Shown in pieces: positions 1 through 9,290 of a stretch of DNA of 64,000 nt. The DNA is from Candidatus Gottesmanbacteria bacterium (GTDB lineage Bacteria > Patescibacteria > Microgenomatia > 2-02-FULL-39-11). The stretch spans positions 755,814-819,813 of the forward strand of contig JACPKY010000002.1 in NCBI GenBank assembly GCA_016186795.1. The letters are read 5' to 3'. How positions within the stretch are numbered: the first letter of the stretch is position 1; each line of letters begins with the position of its first letter. The notes under the pieces were generated by a model, which was not told the origin of the DNA, did not search any database, and worked only from the letters and a program-made list of their open reading frames with translations. Both the position numbers and the translations under genes were made by a program.

Positions 1-2372
1 TGTAACAGTATTTTTTTTGAGACTTTTTCTCCTTGCTTCACCATCTGGTAAAAGTCTTTGAGAGTCGTATGGATGCTTGAGCCAAATGACAACGCAGGCG
101 ATACTGGAGGACGAATATTGAGTATGTAGTGCAACTTATAGTGAAGAGGGCAAACTCTGAAGGAGTCGATCTGTGAGTATGAGATATACGATATTGGTTG
201 AATGTTGGTTTTACTTTTTTTCTCTTCTTTTTCATGCTTCTGCCAGGCAAGGAGAGATAGCTGATCTGACGTTTTTACCTCTTTCTTAGATGCAACAACG
301 TCATCACCTAATGCTTCATATACAAACGGTGACACTTTTGCCTCTCTTTTTCCTTCACCGTAGTAATTTGAAGATGTAAAGTATAGTTTATCGCAAGACC
401 GAGTCATTCCTACATAAAAAAGCCTCCGCTCTTCTTGCTCATGATAGTCACCTTGTGGCAGTTCTTCTTTAATAAGTTTTAAAGGTATGGGAAGTTGTTC
501 TTTTTTTTCAATCGAAGGGAATCTGGATGAAGTAAGGTTTACCATAAACACAACCTTAAATTCCAACCCCTTTGCGCTATGAACTGTAAGAATATTTACT
601 GCGTCATTGAAAAACCAATCTGTATCGGTAGCTTGTGGTGATTCACCCAATTCTAGAGAAAGAGTAATCCAATTGAGTATTGCGTTGACTGAAGTATCTT
701 GATGATCAACCTCGTATGATTTCAATTTCGAAAAAAATTTGGAAATATTATTTGACTGTTTTTCGTCAAGTGGAAATCTGTATTCGAGAATATTTTTTAA
801 CATACCGGTATCTTCAAGAAAATAATAAAGAATCTGTCCAGCCGATTCGTGCGGAATGAGTTTTAAATGACGTATAACCATGTCGATTATCTTTTCTAAT
901 TTTTGATAAGAATCCTCAGAGATTGTAGGAAATCTTATATTTGGGACATTTCTTTTTCTTAAGACGATTTCGCAGGATTCGAAAAGACTGAAATTATATT
1001 TCCTGCCAACATTTGCGATAGCTGCTAAATCCCGTGCAGAAATATCAAAATACTGCATAGATAATACTCTATACAGTGCAATGTTATCTTCGAAGTTATC
1101 CAGAACATGAAGATACGATATGAAGTCTTTTACTTCCGGTTGACGGAAAAGTTGACCGGGACCAAGGAACTGGAAGGGAACACCATGGCGCAGGAATGCT
1201 CGTATAAAAGGCTCGGCATAATTATTTGCCCGTAGCAGTATTGCGAAATCGCGGTACGCATAGAGATTTTCTCCTTTTTCATTTTTTCCATTCCCAACAA
1301 GATTCTCGATCTCTTTTACGACACTTTCTGCCTCATTCTCAACCCGATCATGATAAAGGAACCGAATGGGGTCACCCTTTTCCTTCCGTATTGAAAGAAG
1401 TTTTTTCGTTATTCCCTCCTTTACCTCTAATCTATCTGGATTATTATGCAATATAAGTCTATATGCCTTATCAAGAATCTCTTGAGTAGAGCGATAATTA
1501 CCCGTTAAGACAATGAGTTTTGCTTTCGGGAAGTTTTTTCGAAAAGAAAGTACATTGGAAACCGCAGCTCCTCGGAACTTATAAATTGACTGATCATCAT
1601 CGGCAACCGCTGTCAGATTGGCATGTTTACCAGCAAGTAAAAGCAGTAGCTCGTTTTGGGAAACATTTGTATCTTGGAATTCATCAACGAGGACAAATTT
1701 GAATTTCTCTTGATACAATTTGAGTATATTTTTTCTTTCCCGGAATAGATACAATGTATCCGTTATTAAGTCTCCATAATCCATCAATCCCTCTTTTACT
1801 TTTAGTTCTTGGTACTGTTTATATGCATGTGCTAACTCTCGAGTTTTTTCTACTTCTAATTTATCTTCTCCATGTTTCATTTTATGAACGTATTCAAGAT
1901 ACTGAGGTGGAGTTACATCTTCATCTTGTAGTCTGGCGAAATGATGTATCATTCCTTGAATGAATTTTGTTGGATTTCCGAGTGGACGAAAGTACTTCAA
2001 ACGAAACTGAAAAAGATTTCTTCTTATAAGAAGTGTTGCATCTGTATCAGATAGAAGTCGGTATGTCGGGGAAAACCCGATATGAATTGCTTCCTGTCGA
2101 AGTACGCGATCACAGAATGCGTGAAAGGTGGAAACCCACATCTGTGTATACCCATAAGGCATAAGGACATCTACCCGTTCTTCCATCTCACGGGCTGCTT
2201 TTTGAGTAAAGGTGAGTGCGAGAAGTTCTGACGGTTTCGCCAGATTATTTGTAATGAGCCATTTGATTCTTTCGGTTATTACCGTTGTTTTGCCTGTTCC
2301 TGCCCCTGCAATGATAAGAAGTGGCCCCGCTTCATGTTGAATTGCTTCTCGTTGCTCGGTGTTTAGTTTCAT
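1..2372 (-). CDS. UvrD/PcrA-like superfamily 1 helicase with C-terminal nuclease-like domain, partial
   Basis: The reading frame is open from the ATG at 2372 to the left edge, where it continues outside the window. It is an ATP-dependent 3'-5' DNA helicase for repair or recombination. Visible helicase motifs in order are Walker A GAGTGKTT (residues 23-30), VDEFQDTN, DDDQSIYKFRGA, LTGNYRST, TVHSAKGLEF and the motif VI stretch RRLFYVGMTRS. After the helicase core, YSQIDSFRVCPLHYKLHY resembles the start of a PD-(D/E)XK nuclease domain of the AddB/Cas4 type (serine, phenylalanine, Cys-Pro, tyrosine spacing). The family assignment is certain. The nuclease domain is likely but its catalytic residues would lie beyond the edge. 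The gene follows rmuC on the same strand with a gap of about 40 bases. Confidence 0.93.
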   Translation of the reverse strand, partial: MKLNTEQREAIQHEAGPLLIIAGAGTGKTTVITERIKWLITNNLAKPSELLALTFTQKAAREMEERVDVLMPYGYTQMWVSTFHAFCDRVLRQEAIHIGFSPTYRLLSDTDATLLIRRNLFQFRLKYFRPLGNPTKFIQGMIHHFARLQDEDVTPPQYLEYVHKMKHGEDKLEVEKTRELAHAYKQYQELKVKEGLMDYGDLITDTLYLFRERKNILKLYQEKFKFVLVDEFQDTNVSQNELLLLLAGKHANLTAVADDDQSIYKFRGAAVSNVLSFRKNFPKAKLIVLTGNYRSTQEILDKAYRLILHNNPDRLEVKEGITKKLLSIRKEKGDPIRFLYHDRVENEAESVVKEIENLVGNGKNEKGENLYAYRDFAILLRANNYAEPFIRAFLRHGVPFQFLGPGQLFRQPEVKDFISYLHVLDNFEDNIALYRVLSMQYFDISARDLAAIANVGRKYNFSLFESCEIVLRKRNVPNIRFPTISEDSYQKLEKIIDMVIRHLKLIPHESAGQILYYFLEDTGMLKNILEYRFPLDEKQSNNISKFFSKLKSYEVDHQDTSVNAILNWITLSLELGESPQATDTDWFFNDAVNILTVHSAKGLEFKVVFMVNLTSSRFPSIEKKEQLPIPLKLIKEELPQGDYHEQEERRLFYVGMTRSCDKLYFTSSNYYGEGKREAKVSPFVYEALGDDVVASKKEVKTSDQLSLLAWQKHEKEEKKSKTNIQPISYISYSQIDSFRVCPLHYKLHYILNIRPPVSPALSFGSSIHTTLKDFYQMVKQGEKVSKKILL

Positions 2373-2415
2373 ACCCTGGTTGTCCGGTGAAGAATGTTAG
2401 TTTTTGCGGATTAAA

Positions 2416-3411
2416 TTATTCTTCCAATTCTTTCTTACTATTCGTTTCGAATGAAGTTGTATTTGTAAGTTTCTGACCCAATAAAGTAAAGCTTGTAAAA
2501 ACATTGTTCATTTGGTTATACGCGTTGTTGATATGTTTTTGAAGAATACCCATATTCTCATCTACTTTTAGATAATCTTTTTGAACTGCTCGAATTATTC
2601 GTAGTATCTGTTTTGCTTGCTCCTCAATTTTTTGCCCTTCAAACGACATAAGAATGGCACGAAGATATGCGTAAAATGTCATCGGAGAAACAGGGAGTAC
2701 TCTTTTTGACGAGGCAAAATCAAAAACATCTGGATTGTTCACAATTTCGTAGTATACCGCCTCACTAGGAATGTACATAAGAGCATAATCAACGGTTCCC
2801 TCCTCGGTGACTATATATTTCCTCGAAATATCATTAATATGTCTTTTCACATCATCAATGAAATCTTTTGTAACTATTTTTCTTTCTCTGTCATCTTTCA
2901 CAGACATTAATTTGCGGAAATTTTCCATCGGGAATTTTGAATCAACTGAGATAATTCCATTCCCTGTCTTAATGGCAGCATCCACCGTAACACCCGATTT
3001 GAATGTGTGTTGCAGATAAAATGATTGTTTCGGAAGCATCTGACCCAGAAGTTCTTTCAAGATTTGCTCTCCAATGTTTCCTCGGAGTTTTGGACTCTGA
3101 AGAAACTCTTGTAGTTCCTTCATCCCTCTTCCTATTTCACTCATTTCCCCGATGTTTTTCTGCACAGCTGCTATAAATTTCGCAGCATTATCTAAGCGAT
3201 CGTTCATTGCTTTTGTTGATGTTTGTAACGTTTCGACAATGTTTTTATTTTGTGCATCAATTCGTGCGTTCGTACTTTTGAGCCACGCGAGAATTTCATC
3301 TGTTGGATGACTACGTTTCTCAATAGAGTGAATCCATGTACGGAGAAAGAAAAAGAGAGATACGAAACCAACAAAAATAAATAATGAGATAAGAAGAAAT
3401 GATATATCCAT
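2416..3411 (-). CDS. rmuC: DNA recombination protein RmuC
   Basis: The 331-residue protein has one N-terminal membrane segment (about residues 5-25), a coiled-coil stretch to about residue 100, then the RmuC core: GNIGEQILKELLGQMLP, the VDAAIK and SVDSKFPMENF motifs, and the YALMYIPSEAVYYEI block. RmuC proteins are nuclease-like and limit recombination at inverted repeats; that role is from the family, not seen here. The gene is just upstream of the UvrD-like helicase on the same strand, so the two may form a DNA-repair unit. A possible extended -10 (TGGTAGAAT, minus strand) lies about 25 bases before the start. Confidence 0.9.
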   Translation of the reverse strand: MDISFLLISLFIFVGFVSLFFFLRTWIHSIEKRSHPTDEILAWLKSTNARIDAQNKNIVETLQTSTKAMNDRLDNAAKFIAAVQKNIGEMSEIGRGMKELQEFLQSPKLRGNIGEQILKELLGQMLPKQSFYLQHTFKSGVTVDAAIKTGNGIISVDSKFPMENFRKLMSVKDDRERKIVTKDFIDDVKRHINDISRKYIVTEEGTVDYALMYIPSEAVYYEIVNNPDVFDFASSKRVLPVSPMTFYAYLRAILMSFEGQKIEEQAKQILRIIRAVQKDYLKVDENMGILQKHINNAYNQMNNVFTSFTLLGQKLTNTTSFETNSKKELEE

Positions 3412-3462
3412 AGCGCAAAAAAAGCGTTTTTATTCTACCATGAAACATCTTACAATAGTATG

Positions 3463-3774
3463 ATGATCCACCAAAAAAAATTTGAGTTCACTCATCTTTT
3501 CGTACCGCTTACTCTCTGGGTGATCTTCTGTCTCTATACACTTCTCATCCCTCCTGACTCAATTGTGTCTTTTTTGGGTTTCTATCTTGTGCTTTTTCTT
3601 GCACTATTTCGATCACTCCGGTTATTTTTTCATCTCTCTCTTGCTCTACCAGTGAGTTTTTTTCCACTGTTTGTATTAGGTCTTTTTCAATTTCAGCTAA
3701 ACAATAGTATAAATTTAAGCCTCCTCGGGGGTCTTTTGATAACGATTTTTTTCTATTTTAGGAAAGGAAAATAG
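3463..3774 (+). CDS. small hypothetical membrane protein
   Basis: The predicted protein has about 103 residues, a short charged N terminus, and three to four hydrophobic segments ending in a basic FRKGK tail. No family was recognised. Two ATGs lie in tandem at 3460 and 3463. The second was chosen because a -10-like TACAAT at 3451-3456 lies exactly 6 bases before it, matching the leaderless spacing seen at many genes here. It sits between divergent rmuC and metG. It could be an accessory membrane protein; no function can be assigned. Confidence 0.6.
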   Translation: MIHQKKFEFTHLFVPLTLWVIFCLYTLLIPPDSIVSFLGFYLVLFLALFRSLRLFFHLSLALPVSFFPLFVLGLFQFQLNNSINLSLLGGLLITIFFYFRKGK

Positions 3775-3829
3775 ACAACGACGAAACTGGGAATATATTC
3801 ATAAGTCCTGGCCAAAGAGAGTTCGTTCT

Positions 3830-3838
3830 TGCTATAAT
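3830..3838 (+). promoter_or_regulatory. Extended -10 promoter of metG, leaderless
   Basis: TGCTATAAT is a consensus extended -10 element. The metG ATG begins 7 bases after it, so transcription would start at or within two bases of the start codon. No good -35 hexamer is seen 17 bases upstream and there is no Shine-Dalgarno site, both consistent with a leaderless mRNA. Confidence 0.7.
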
Positions 3839-3845
3839 ACGCTTC

Positions 3846-5294
3846 ATGGAAAAATATTACATAACCAGCGCTATTCCGTATGTAAATGCTTCACCACACA
3901 TTGGGCATGCGCAAGAATTTATCTATGCGGATTGTATACGACGGTACCAATTGTTAAAGAAGCAAAAGGTTTTCTACCTCTGTGGTGCAGATGAAAATGC
4001 ATTAAAAATTGTCCAAGCAGCAGAAAAAAAGGGAGAAACACCGCAGGTATTTTGTGATAAAAATCAGCAGGAATTCAGAAATCTTGCACAAAAACTCAAC
4101 GTTTTTTTTGACGCGTGGCAAAGGGGAACAGATAGAAACCATTTTGTTTCTTCGCAACATCTGTGGAGTCTCTGTAAGAGAAATGATGATATATATAAGA
4201 AATCCTATTCTGGTCTTTATTGCGTGGGGTGCGAAACGTTTTATACACCGGAGGAACTCGACGAGAAAGGCGAATGTTTTGAACATCCTGGAAAACAACT
4301 TGATAAAGTTGAGGAGGAGAACTATTTTTTCAAACTCTCGAAATATCAAAGTTTTCTTGAAAATTTAATTGAAAAAGACAAGCTCAGAATTATACCGAAG
4401 AATCGTAAAAATGAGGCATTATCATTCATTCGAAGAGGTCTTGAAGATTTCTCAATTTCGAGAAGTCGGAAACGAGCAAAAAACTGGGGAGTACCAGTTC
4501 CAAATGACCCCGCCCAAATTATGTATGTCTGGTTTGATGCTCTCAATATTTACCAAAGCGGGATAGGGTTTGGATGGAATACTCCTCTTTATAAAAAATG
4601 GTGGCCACAGGATGTAATGGTTATCGGAAAAGGAATTCTTCGTTTTCATGCGATCTATTGGCCAGCAATTCTCCAATCGGCAAATCTTTCGCTTCCGCGC
4701 TCACTCTTTGTCCATGGATATCTAACGGTCAATGGTCAAAAAATGTCTAAAACGTTAGGAAATGTCATTGATCCGAACGTATTTCTAGATGCCTACGGAA
4801 CCGATGCTGTACGATACTATCTTTTACGAGAGATCCCAGCATACAGTGATGGAGATTTTTCCGACCGACGGTTCAAAGAGGTTTATAATTCTGACCTTGC
4901 AAATGGATTAGGAAATATCGTAGCTAGAGTTGCAAAACTATGTCAAACCGATAATATTCCCGGAATCATCAACTATTCAAAAGACCTCGATAATCTCCAA
5001 TCCGCTATCCGGACTGGAGGATATTATGATTCTCTTGAACGATTTGAGTTCAATCTCGCATTGGAAGAATTATGGAAAGAAATAAAAAGCTTGGATATTA
5101 AACTTGATGAAGAGAAGCCTTGGGCGAAAACGAGAGAAGAGAGACACGAATTTCTCACTTTTTACGCTAAACGATTATTAAGCTTGGCACACGAGTTGCA
5201 GATATTTTTACCCATAACAGCAAAGAAAATTGCTGATCAATTTGTGAATCAGGAAATTAAATCCCAACCACCACTATTTCCAAGGATTGTATAG
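3846..5294 (+). CDS. metG: Methionyl-tRNA synthetase
   Basis: Class I aminoacyl-tRNA synthetase that charges tRNA-Met in the cytoplasm. The HIGH motif is at residues 18-21, the KMSKT loop at 299-303, and the connective peptide contains a Cys pair (CVGC) followed by a single Cys before HPG, a reduced zinc knuckle. The anticodon-binding domain follows. At 482 residues it lacks the C-terminal tRNA-binding EMAP-like domain found in many longer MetRS proteins. The start codon is set by the promoter immediately before it. tatD follows after 29 bases on the same strand, as often in bacteria. Confidence 0.96.
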   Translation: MEKYYITSAIPYVNASPHIGHAQEFIYADCIRRYQLLKKQKVFYLCGADENALKIVQAAEKKGETPQVFCDKNQQEFRNLAQKLNVFFDAWQRGTDRNHFVSSQHLWSLCKRNDDIYKKSYSGLYCVGCETFYTPEELDEKGECFEHPGKQLDKVEEENYFFKLSKYQSFLENLIEKDKLRIIPKNRKNEALSFIRRGLEDFSISRSRKRAKNWGVPVPNDPAQIMYVWFDALNIYQSGIGFGWNTPLYKKWWPQDVMVIGKGILRFHAIYWPAILQSANLSLPRSLFVHGYLTVNGQKMSKTLGNVIDPNVFLDAYGTDAVRYYLLREIPAYSDGDFSDRRFKEVYNSDLANGLGNIVARVAKLCQTDNIPGIINYSKDLDNLQSAIRTGGYYDSLERFEFNLALEELWKEIKSLDIKLDEEKPWAKTREERHEFLTFYAKRLLSLAHELQIFLPITAKKIADQFVNQEIKSQPPLFPRIV

Positions 5295-5323
5295 ACACTT
5301 TGTTTCTCATAGAGAAGTGAAAA

Positions 5324-6139
5324 ATGTTTGTCGATACCCACTGTCATCTTAACTTTCATGCATTTACAAAAGATGTCGCAGATGTCGTTGAACGAGCCCG
5401 AGAAAGAGGTGTTCGAAAGATCATTATTCCAGGAGCAAAAATTGATTCAAGTAGAAAAGCAATTGAGATTTCCCATAAATTCCCAGAGTGCTTTGCTGCG
5501 GTTGGAATTCATCCGCATCACTTCATTGATTTACAAAAAATTTCAAAACAAGTAATCTATCAGGAGCTTACAAAGCTTGCTAAAGAGAATAAAGTTGTCG
5601 CAATTGGTGAGGTTGGATTCGATAATCACCGTTATCGAAACTACCCTCCTCTTACAAAAGACGATAAAAATTTACAGCGCGATCTTTTTGAATTACAACT
5701 TGCTATTGCCAAGGAACAAAATCTCCCCCTTGTTATTCATAATAGAGAAGCTGAAATGGATTTTCTCGCTCTTTTCAAAAGTAAGATGCTTTCTTTCAAT
5801 GTAAGAGGAGTATTTCACTGTTTTGAAGGTACTCCTTCGTTCCTCCATACAGTACTTCACCAGGGCTTCTCTGTTGGATTTGATGGAAATACTACCTATC
5901 GGGAGAACAATTTTCTACGGGAATTGGTAAAAGTAGTTCCGCTAGACCAGCTACTTCTAGAAACCGACTCTCCCTTTTTAACTCCAGAGCCAAAAAGAGG
6001 AAGCCGTAACGAGCCTTCATACCTTCCATATCTAGCAGAAATTGTCGCACGTATCCATAGTATTCCTCTTGAAAAACTTGCTGATCAAACAACGAGGAAC
6101 GCTTCTTCTTTATTTAGGCTTTCCGAACGAGTGTGGTAA
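5324..6139 (+). CDS. tatD: TatD family metal-dependent hydrolase
   Basis: A 271-residue TIM-barrel amidohydrolase, likely a DNase. It shows the family metal ligands: DTHCH at residues 4-8, GEVGFD, the HNREA histidine, HCFEG, and ETDSPFL. The protein has the usual length. It lies just after metG, a common gene neighbour, and ends overlapping the next gene by a few bases. The reaction (3'-exonuclease on DNA/RNA) is family knowledge. Substrate in this organism is unknown. Confidence 0.93.
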   Translation: MFVDTHCHLNFHAFTKDVADVVERARERGVRKIIIPGAKIDSSRKAIEISHKFPECFAAVGIHPHHFIDLQKISKQVIYQELTKLAKENKVVAIGEVGFDNHRYRNYPPLTKDDKNLQRDLFELQLAIAKEQNLPLVIHNREAEMDFLALFKSKMLSFNVRGVFHCFEGTPSFLHTVLHQGFSVGFDGNTTYRENNFLRELVKVVPLDQLLLETDSPFLTPEPKRGSRNEPSYLPYLAEIVARIHSIPLEKLADQTTRNASSLFRLSERVW

Positions 6140-7641
6140 AATACCCAAGTAGATGTATGATGCGGATCTTTACACGCAACCCTCACGAAATGAAACGGTT
6201 GCTCGAAATCATCTTTCCTCTTCTTACGTGGTCAATTATTACACTCCCTGTGTGGCTATCTCCTTTCCACCCAGCAGTAGTTGCCTACTTTATTCTCACT
6301 TTTAATATCTATTTTTTTTACAAATCCTTTTCAGTTGCATTTTTTTCAACACTTTCATTCTTTCGCCTCTCAAGACTCTCGAAACATAATTGGCTTGAAC
6401 AGGCAAAACTACTTCCTGAATATCGCAAAATGTATCACGCGATCATCATCCCAAATTATAGGGAAGGTATAGAAAAGGTCAGAAGAACTCTTCAACAACT
6501 TACCATGCAGGACTTCCCTCTTAATCGAATACTTATCATTTTAGCAATGGAAGAAAGAGAGGGGGAAACTGCAAAAATACGTGGAAATGAGTTGGTTGAA
6601 GAATTCGGAAAAACATTTGGATATTTCTCAGTAACATATCATCAAGATCTTCCAGGGGAAGTAAAAGGGAAAGCAAGTAATTCTGCCTGGGCTGGTAAAA
6701 TGCTCGAAATCATCCTAAAGAAAAAAAAGATCAATGAATCGTATGTTACAGTAACTTCATGCGATGCTGACTCTCTTCTCCCTCCAAAATACTTCTCGTA
6801 CTTAACATATACGTTTTTAACGGACGATAACCGTACCTATCATTTTTACTGGGCACCGGTACTTCTTTATAGTAATTTCTGGGAGATCTCATTGCCAATT
6901 CGCTTGCAGGCAACAATTTCCAGTATCGTTCGACTAGCCTGTCTCTCACGTCCTGATTCACTCATACAGATTTCTACGTATAGTTTGTCGTTTGCTATGC
7001 TCAAAAAAATTGGGTATTGGGACACGGACATCATTCCTGAAGACTGGCATATTTTCTTGCAAGCATTCTTCCAACTTGGGGAAAAAGTCCGTACGGTACC
7101 GTTGTATCTTGTTATCACAAGAGATGCTGTCAACGGAACAAATCTTCTAAAAACACTCCATTCACGGTATGAACAAGAAAAGCGATGGGCATGGGGAATT
7201 ACTGATATTCCTTATGCGGTACATAAATTCTTCACAACTCCTCATATACCAATTCTTCCTAAATTTTTTCGTGTATTCTATGTCATAGAAAATCATATTC
7301 TCTGGCCTGCCTCTTTTTTCCTCCTAACGTTTGCCGCATCAATCCCTGCTCTTATAAATCCTCAATTCTCTCGCACGGCACTTGGTTACAATCTTCCAAA
7401 GATGTCAGGAATTATTCTTACCGTCACGCTTCTATTTATTGTTGTATTAATCGTACTTGATAGTAAATCTAGACCGAAAAGACCATCAACATATTCAGTT
7501 GCAAAAACACCTCTTTTAATTTTCCAATGGATTCTTCTACCTGTGGTATCTTTCTTCTTTTCCTCCCTTCCAGCCCTTGAAGCTCATACGAGACTCCTCC
7601 TTGGCAAACGATTGGAATATAAGGTTACTGAAAAATTCTAA
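6133..7641 (+). CDS. Membrane glycosyltransferase, family 2 (cellulose synthase-like)
   Basis: About 500 residues: two N-terminal membrane segments, a cytoplasmic GT2 domain, then C-terminal membrane helices. Catalytic-type motifs are AIIIPNYRE, SCDADS (DxD), PEDW and QEKRW, which matches the QxxRW signature of processive beta-glycosyltransferases. It probably polymerises or transfers sugars for a surface polysaccharide. The frame opens with GTG at 6133 overlapping the tatD stop; ATGs at 6157 and 6160 are equally possible starts. The next gene begins with the ATG that overlaps this stop (TAATG), so the two are translationally coupled. Confidence 0.85.
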   Translation: MVKYPSRCMMRIFTRNPHEMKRLLEIIFPLLTWSIITLPVWLSPFHPAVVAYFILTFNIYFFYKSFSVAFFSTLSFFRLSRLSKHNWLEQAKLLPEYRKMYHAIIIPNYREGIEKVRRTLQQLTMQDFPLNRILIILAMEEREGETAKIRGNELVEEFGKTFGYFSVTYHQDLPGEVKGKASNSAWAGKMLEIILKKKKINESYVTVTSCDADSLLPPKYFSYLTYTFLTDDNRTYHFYWAPVLLYSNFWEISLPIRLQATISSIVRLACLSRPDSLIQISTYSLSFAMLKKIGYWDTDIIPEDWHIFLQAFFQLGEKVRTVPLYLVITRDAVNGTNLLKTLHSRYEQEKRWAWGITDIPYAVHKFFTTPHIPILPKFFRVFYVIENHILWPASFFLLTFAASIPALINPQFSRTALGYNLPKMSGIILTVTLLFIVVLIVLDSKSRPKRPSTYSVAKTPLLIFQWILLPVVSFFFSSLPALEAHTRLLLGKRLEYKVTEKF

Positions 7642-8921
7642 TGCTCCAGTATATCCTGTATCATACACCGCTTTTTTACTTCATCCAGTCAATCTGGAGA
7701 GACGAAGCTTTCTCCTATTTCATGTCATTACCCTCAGCTTTCTCTATCATCCAAAACACAGCCCAAGATTTCAATCCACCTTTTTACTATCTTACTCTTC
7801 ATTTTTGGATTGCAATATTTGGAAAATCTGACATTGGACTTCGTCTTCTATCATTTCTGCCACATGTCGGAAGTACATACATAGCATATCTACTCTCCCG
7901 CAGATTTTTTTCTAATCGTTTTTCTGTCTTTGTTGCACTCTTCACATTTTTTAACCCAATGCTCCTTTACTATGCATTCGAAATACGCATGTATTCATTC
8001 TATGCACTTTTTACATTCGCAAGTATTTATTTCCTAATCCAAAAGCAATGGAAATGGTATGTTTTCTCTGCTGTACTTGGACTTTATACACATTCATTTT
8101 TCCCTCTTGTTATAGTTTCGTTCGCGATATATTTTCTCTTCGTGAACCATTCTGGAAAAAAGATTTTCCTGCGCATACTACAACCACTTATATTCTATCT
8201 TCCTTGGATGCCAATACTTCTTAACCAATTTATCAGATCAAAAGATTCCTGGATATTTCCCGTTGATTTCCAACTTGTAAAATCTGTCCTTGGAAATATA
8301 TTTACTTCCTATGAAGGAACTCCAGGTGATATATGGCATTATACTGGACTACTTTCACTTTTTATCTTTGCATTCTTCGTTTTTGGCATCATGAAGAAAC
8401 CAAAAACGGCACTATTATTTTTCATACCAATTGTTATTCCTCTCCTTCTCGTTTTGACTTATTCATTTATACGCCGACCTATCTTTGTTAACCGATATCT
8501 CATCTTTGTCGCTGTTTTTGAAATCTTGGGGGTTAGCTTCGGAATTTGGGTAATAAAAAATCGGATTATTAGAAATATTGCTGTCGCAGCTTGGTTCTCT
8601 TTGATCCTTCTCATCAACCTATTTCTTCCACCTTTTCATAAGAAAACTGATTTCAAAATGACATTTGCAGAAATAAATAGTTTTTCAACGAAAAATGATT
8701 ATGTCTATGCAAAAACTCCAATTAGCTTTCTTGAATCTGCATATTATTATATCTATCCAGAAAATGTATTTATTTATAATCCGAATGACATTACCATCCC
8801 AAGCTACATTGGTACCACTGTTGTCTTCCCATTAGCCTCTCAAAAAACTTTTCCTCCGGCTCCGTCTCGCACTTTTCTGATTGCTGATGATGGTACTTAT
8901 GACATCGTTATAAGTCGATAA
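7641..8921 (+). CDS. Polytopic membrane glycosyltransferase, ArnT/PMT-like (GT-C fold)
   Basis: A 426-residue membrane protein with about nine to ten hydrophobic helices and an N-terminal WRDEAFSY loop, the acidic Asp-Glu pair that GT-C enzymes of the GT39/GT83 type use on the outer face of the membrane. NPPFYYLTLHFW and the following GLRLLSFLP also fit. It would move a sugar from a polyprenyl-phosphate donor to a lipid or protein acceptor outside the cell. The acceptor cannot be told. Its ATG overlaps the stop of the GT2 gene, so both belong to one operon. Confidence 0.75.
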   Translation: MLQYILYHTPLFYFIQSIWRDEAFSYFMSLPSAFSIIQNTAQDFNPPFYYLTLHFWIAIFGKSDIGLRLLSFLPHVGSTYIAYLLSRRFFSNRFSVFVALFTFFNPMLLYYAFEIRMYSFYALFTFASIYFLIQKQWKWYVFSAVLGLYTHSFFPLVIVSFAIYFLFVNHSGKKIFLRILQPLIFYLPWMPILLNQFIRSKDSWIFPVDFQLVKSVLGNIFTSYEGTPGDIWHYTGLLSLFIFAFFVFGIMKKPKTALLFFIPIVIPLLLVLTYSFIRRPIFVNRYLIFVAVFEILGVSFGIWVIKNRIIRNIAVAAWFSLILLINLFLPPFHKKTDFKMTFAEINSFSTKNDYVYAKTPISFLESAYYYIYPENVFIYNPNDITIPSYIGTTVVFPLASQKTFPPAPSRTFLIADDGTYDIVISR

Positions 8922-8930
8922 CACCATGCC

Positions 8931-9290
8931 ATGCTTGAACAGACAAATACTCCCTCTCTTTTGAACGATCCAATCATACGAAAGTCATTTTCTGCAACGC
9001 TTTTTTTCTTCCTTCTTTTTTTTCTTCTCTTTATCTGGAAATGGTCATCCTTTCCATCTGAACTTCCTCTCTACTATACTCGACCTCGAGGACCAGAGCA
9101 GCTTGGCTCTATGTGGGAGCTTTTACTCCTTCCAATACTTTCTCTAAGCATCTTTCTCATTCACTTTTTTATTGCCTCGCGCTTATTTAAGAGAGAAAAA
9201 CTCCTTTCTCAACTTCTTATGATTTCCCAAACGGTTATTATTGCACTTCTGTTCATTACCTGTGCACAAATAATTTTTTTAATAACCTAA
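8931..9290 (+). CDS. Small membrane protein, DUF1648-like
   Basis: 119 residues with three hydrophobic helices. The segment FPSELPLYYTRPRGPEQLG after the first helix looks like the DUF1648 signature (a short periplasmic loop with Leu-Pro, a Tyr/Phe-rich stretch and a glycine before the next helix). Function is unknown. It lies between two glycan-synthesis genes, 9 bases after the first and directly abutting the second, so it is likely co-transcribed with them. Confidence 0.6.
   Translation: MLEQTNTPSLLNDPIIRKSFSATLFFFLLFFLLFIWKWSSFPSELPLYYTRPRGPEQLGSMWELLLLPILSLSIFLIHFFIASRLFKREKLLSQLLMISQTVIIALLFITCAQIIFLIT

Noticed and set aside
3413..3431. AT-rich stretch GCGCAAAAAAAGCG as a terminator
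   Set aside because: Only three base pairs in the stem; too weak.
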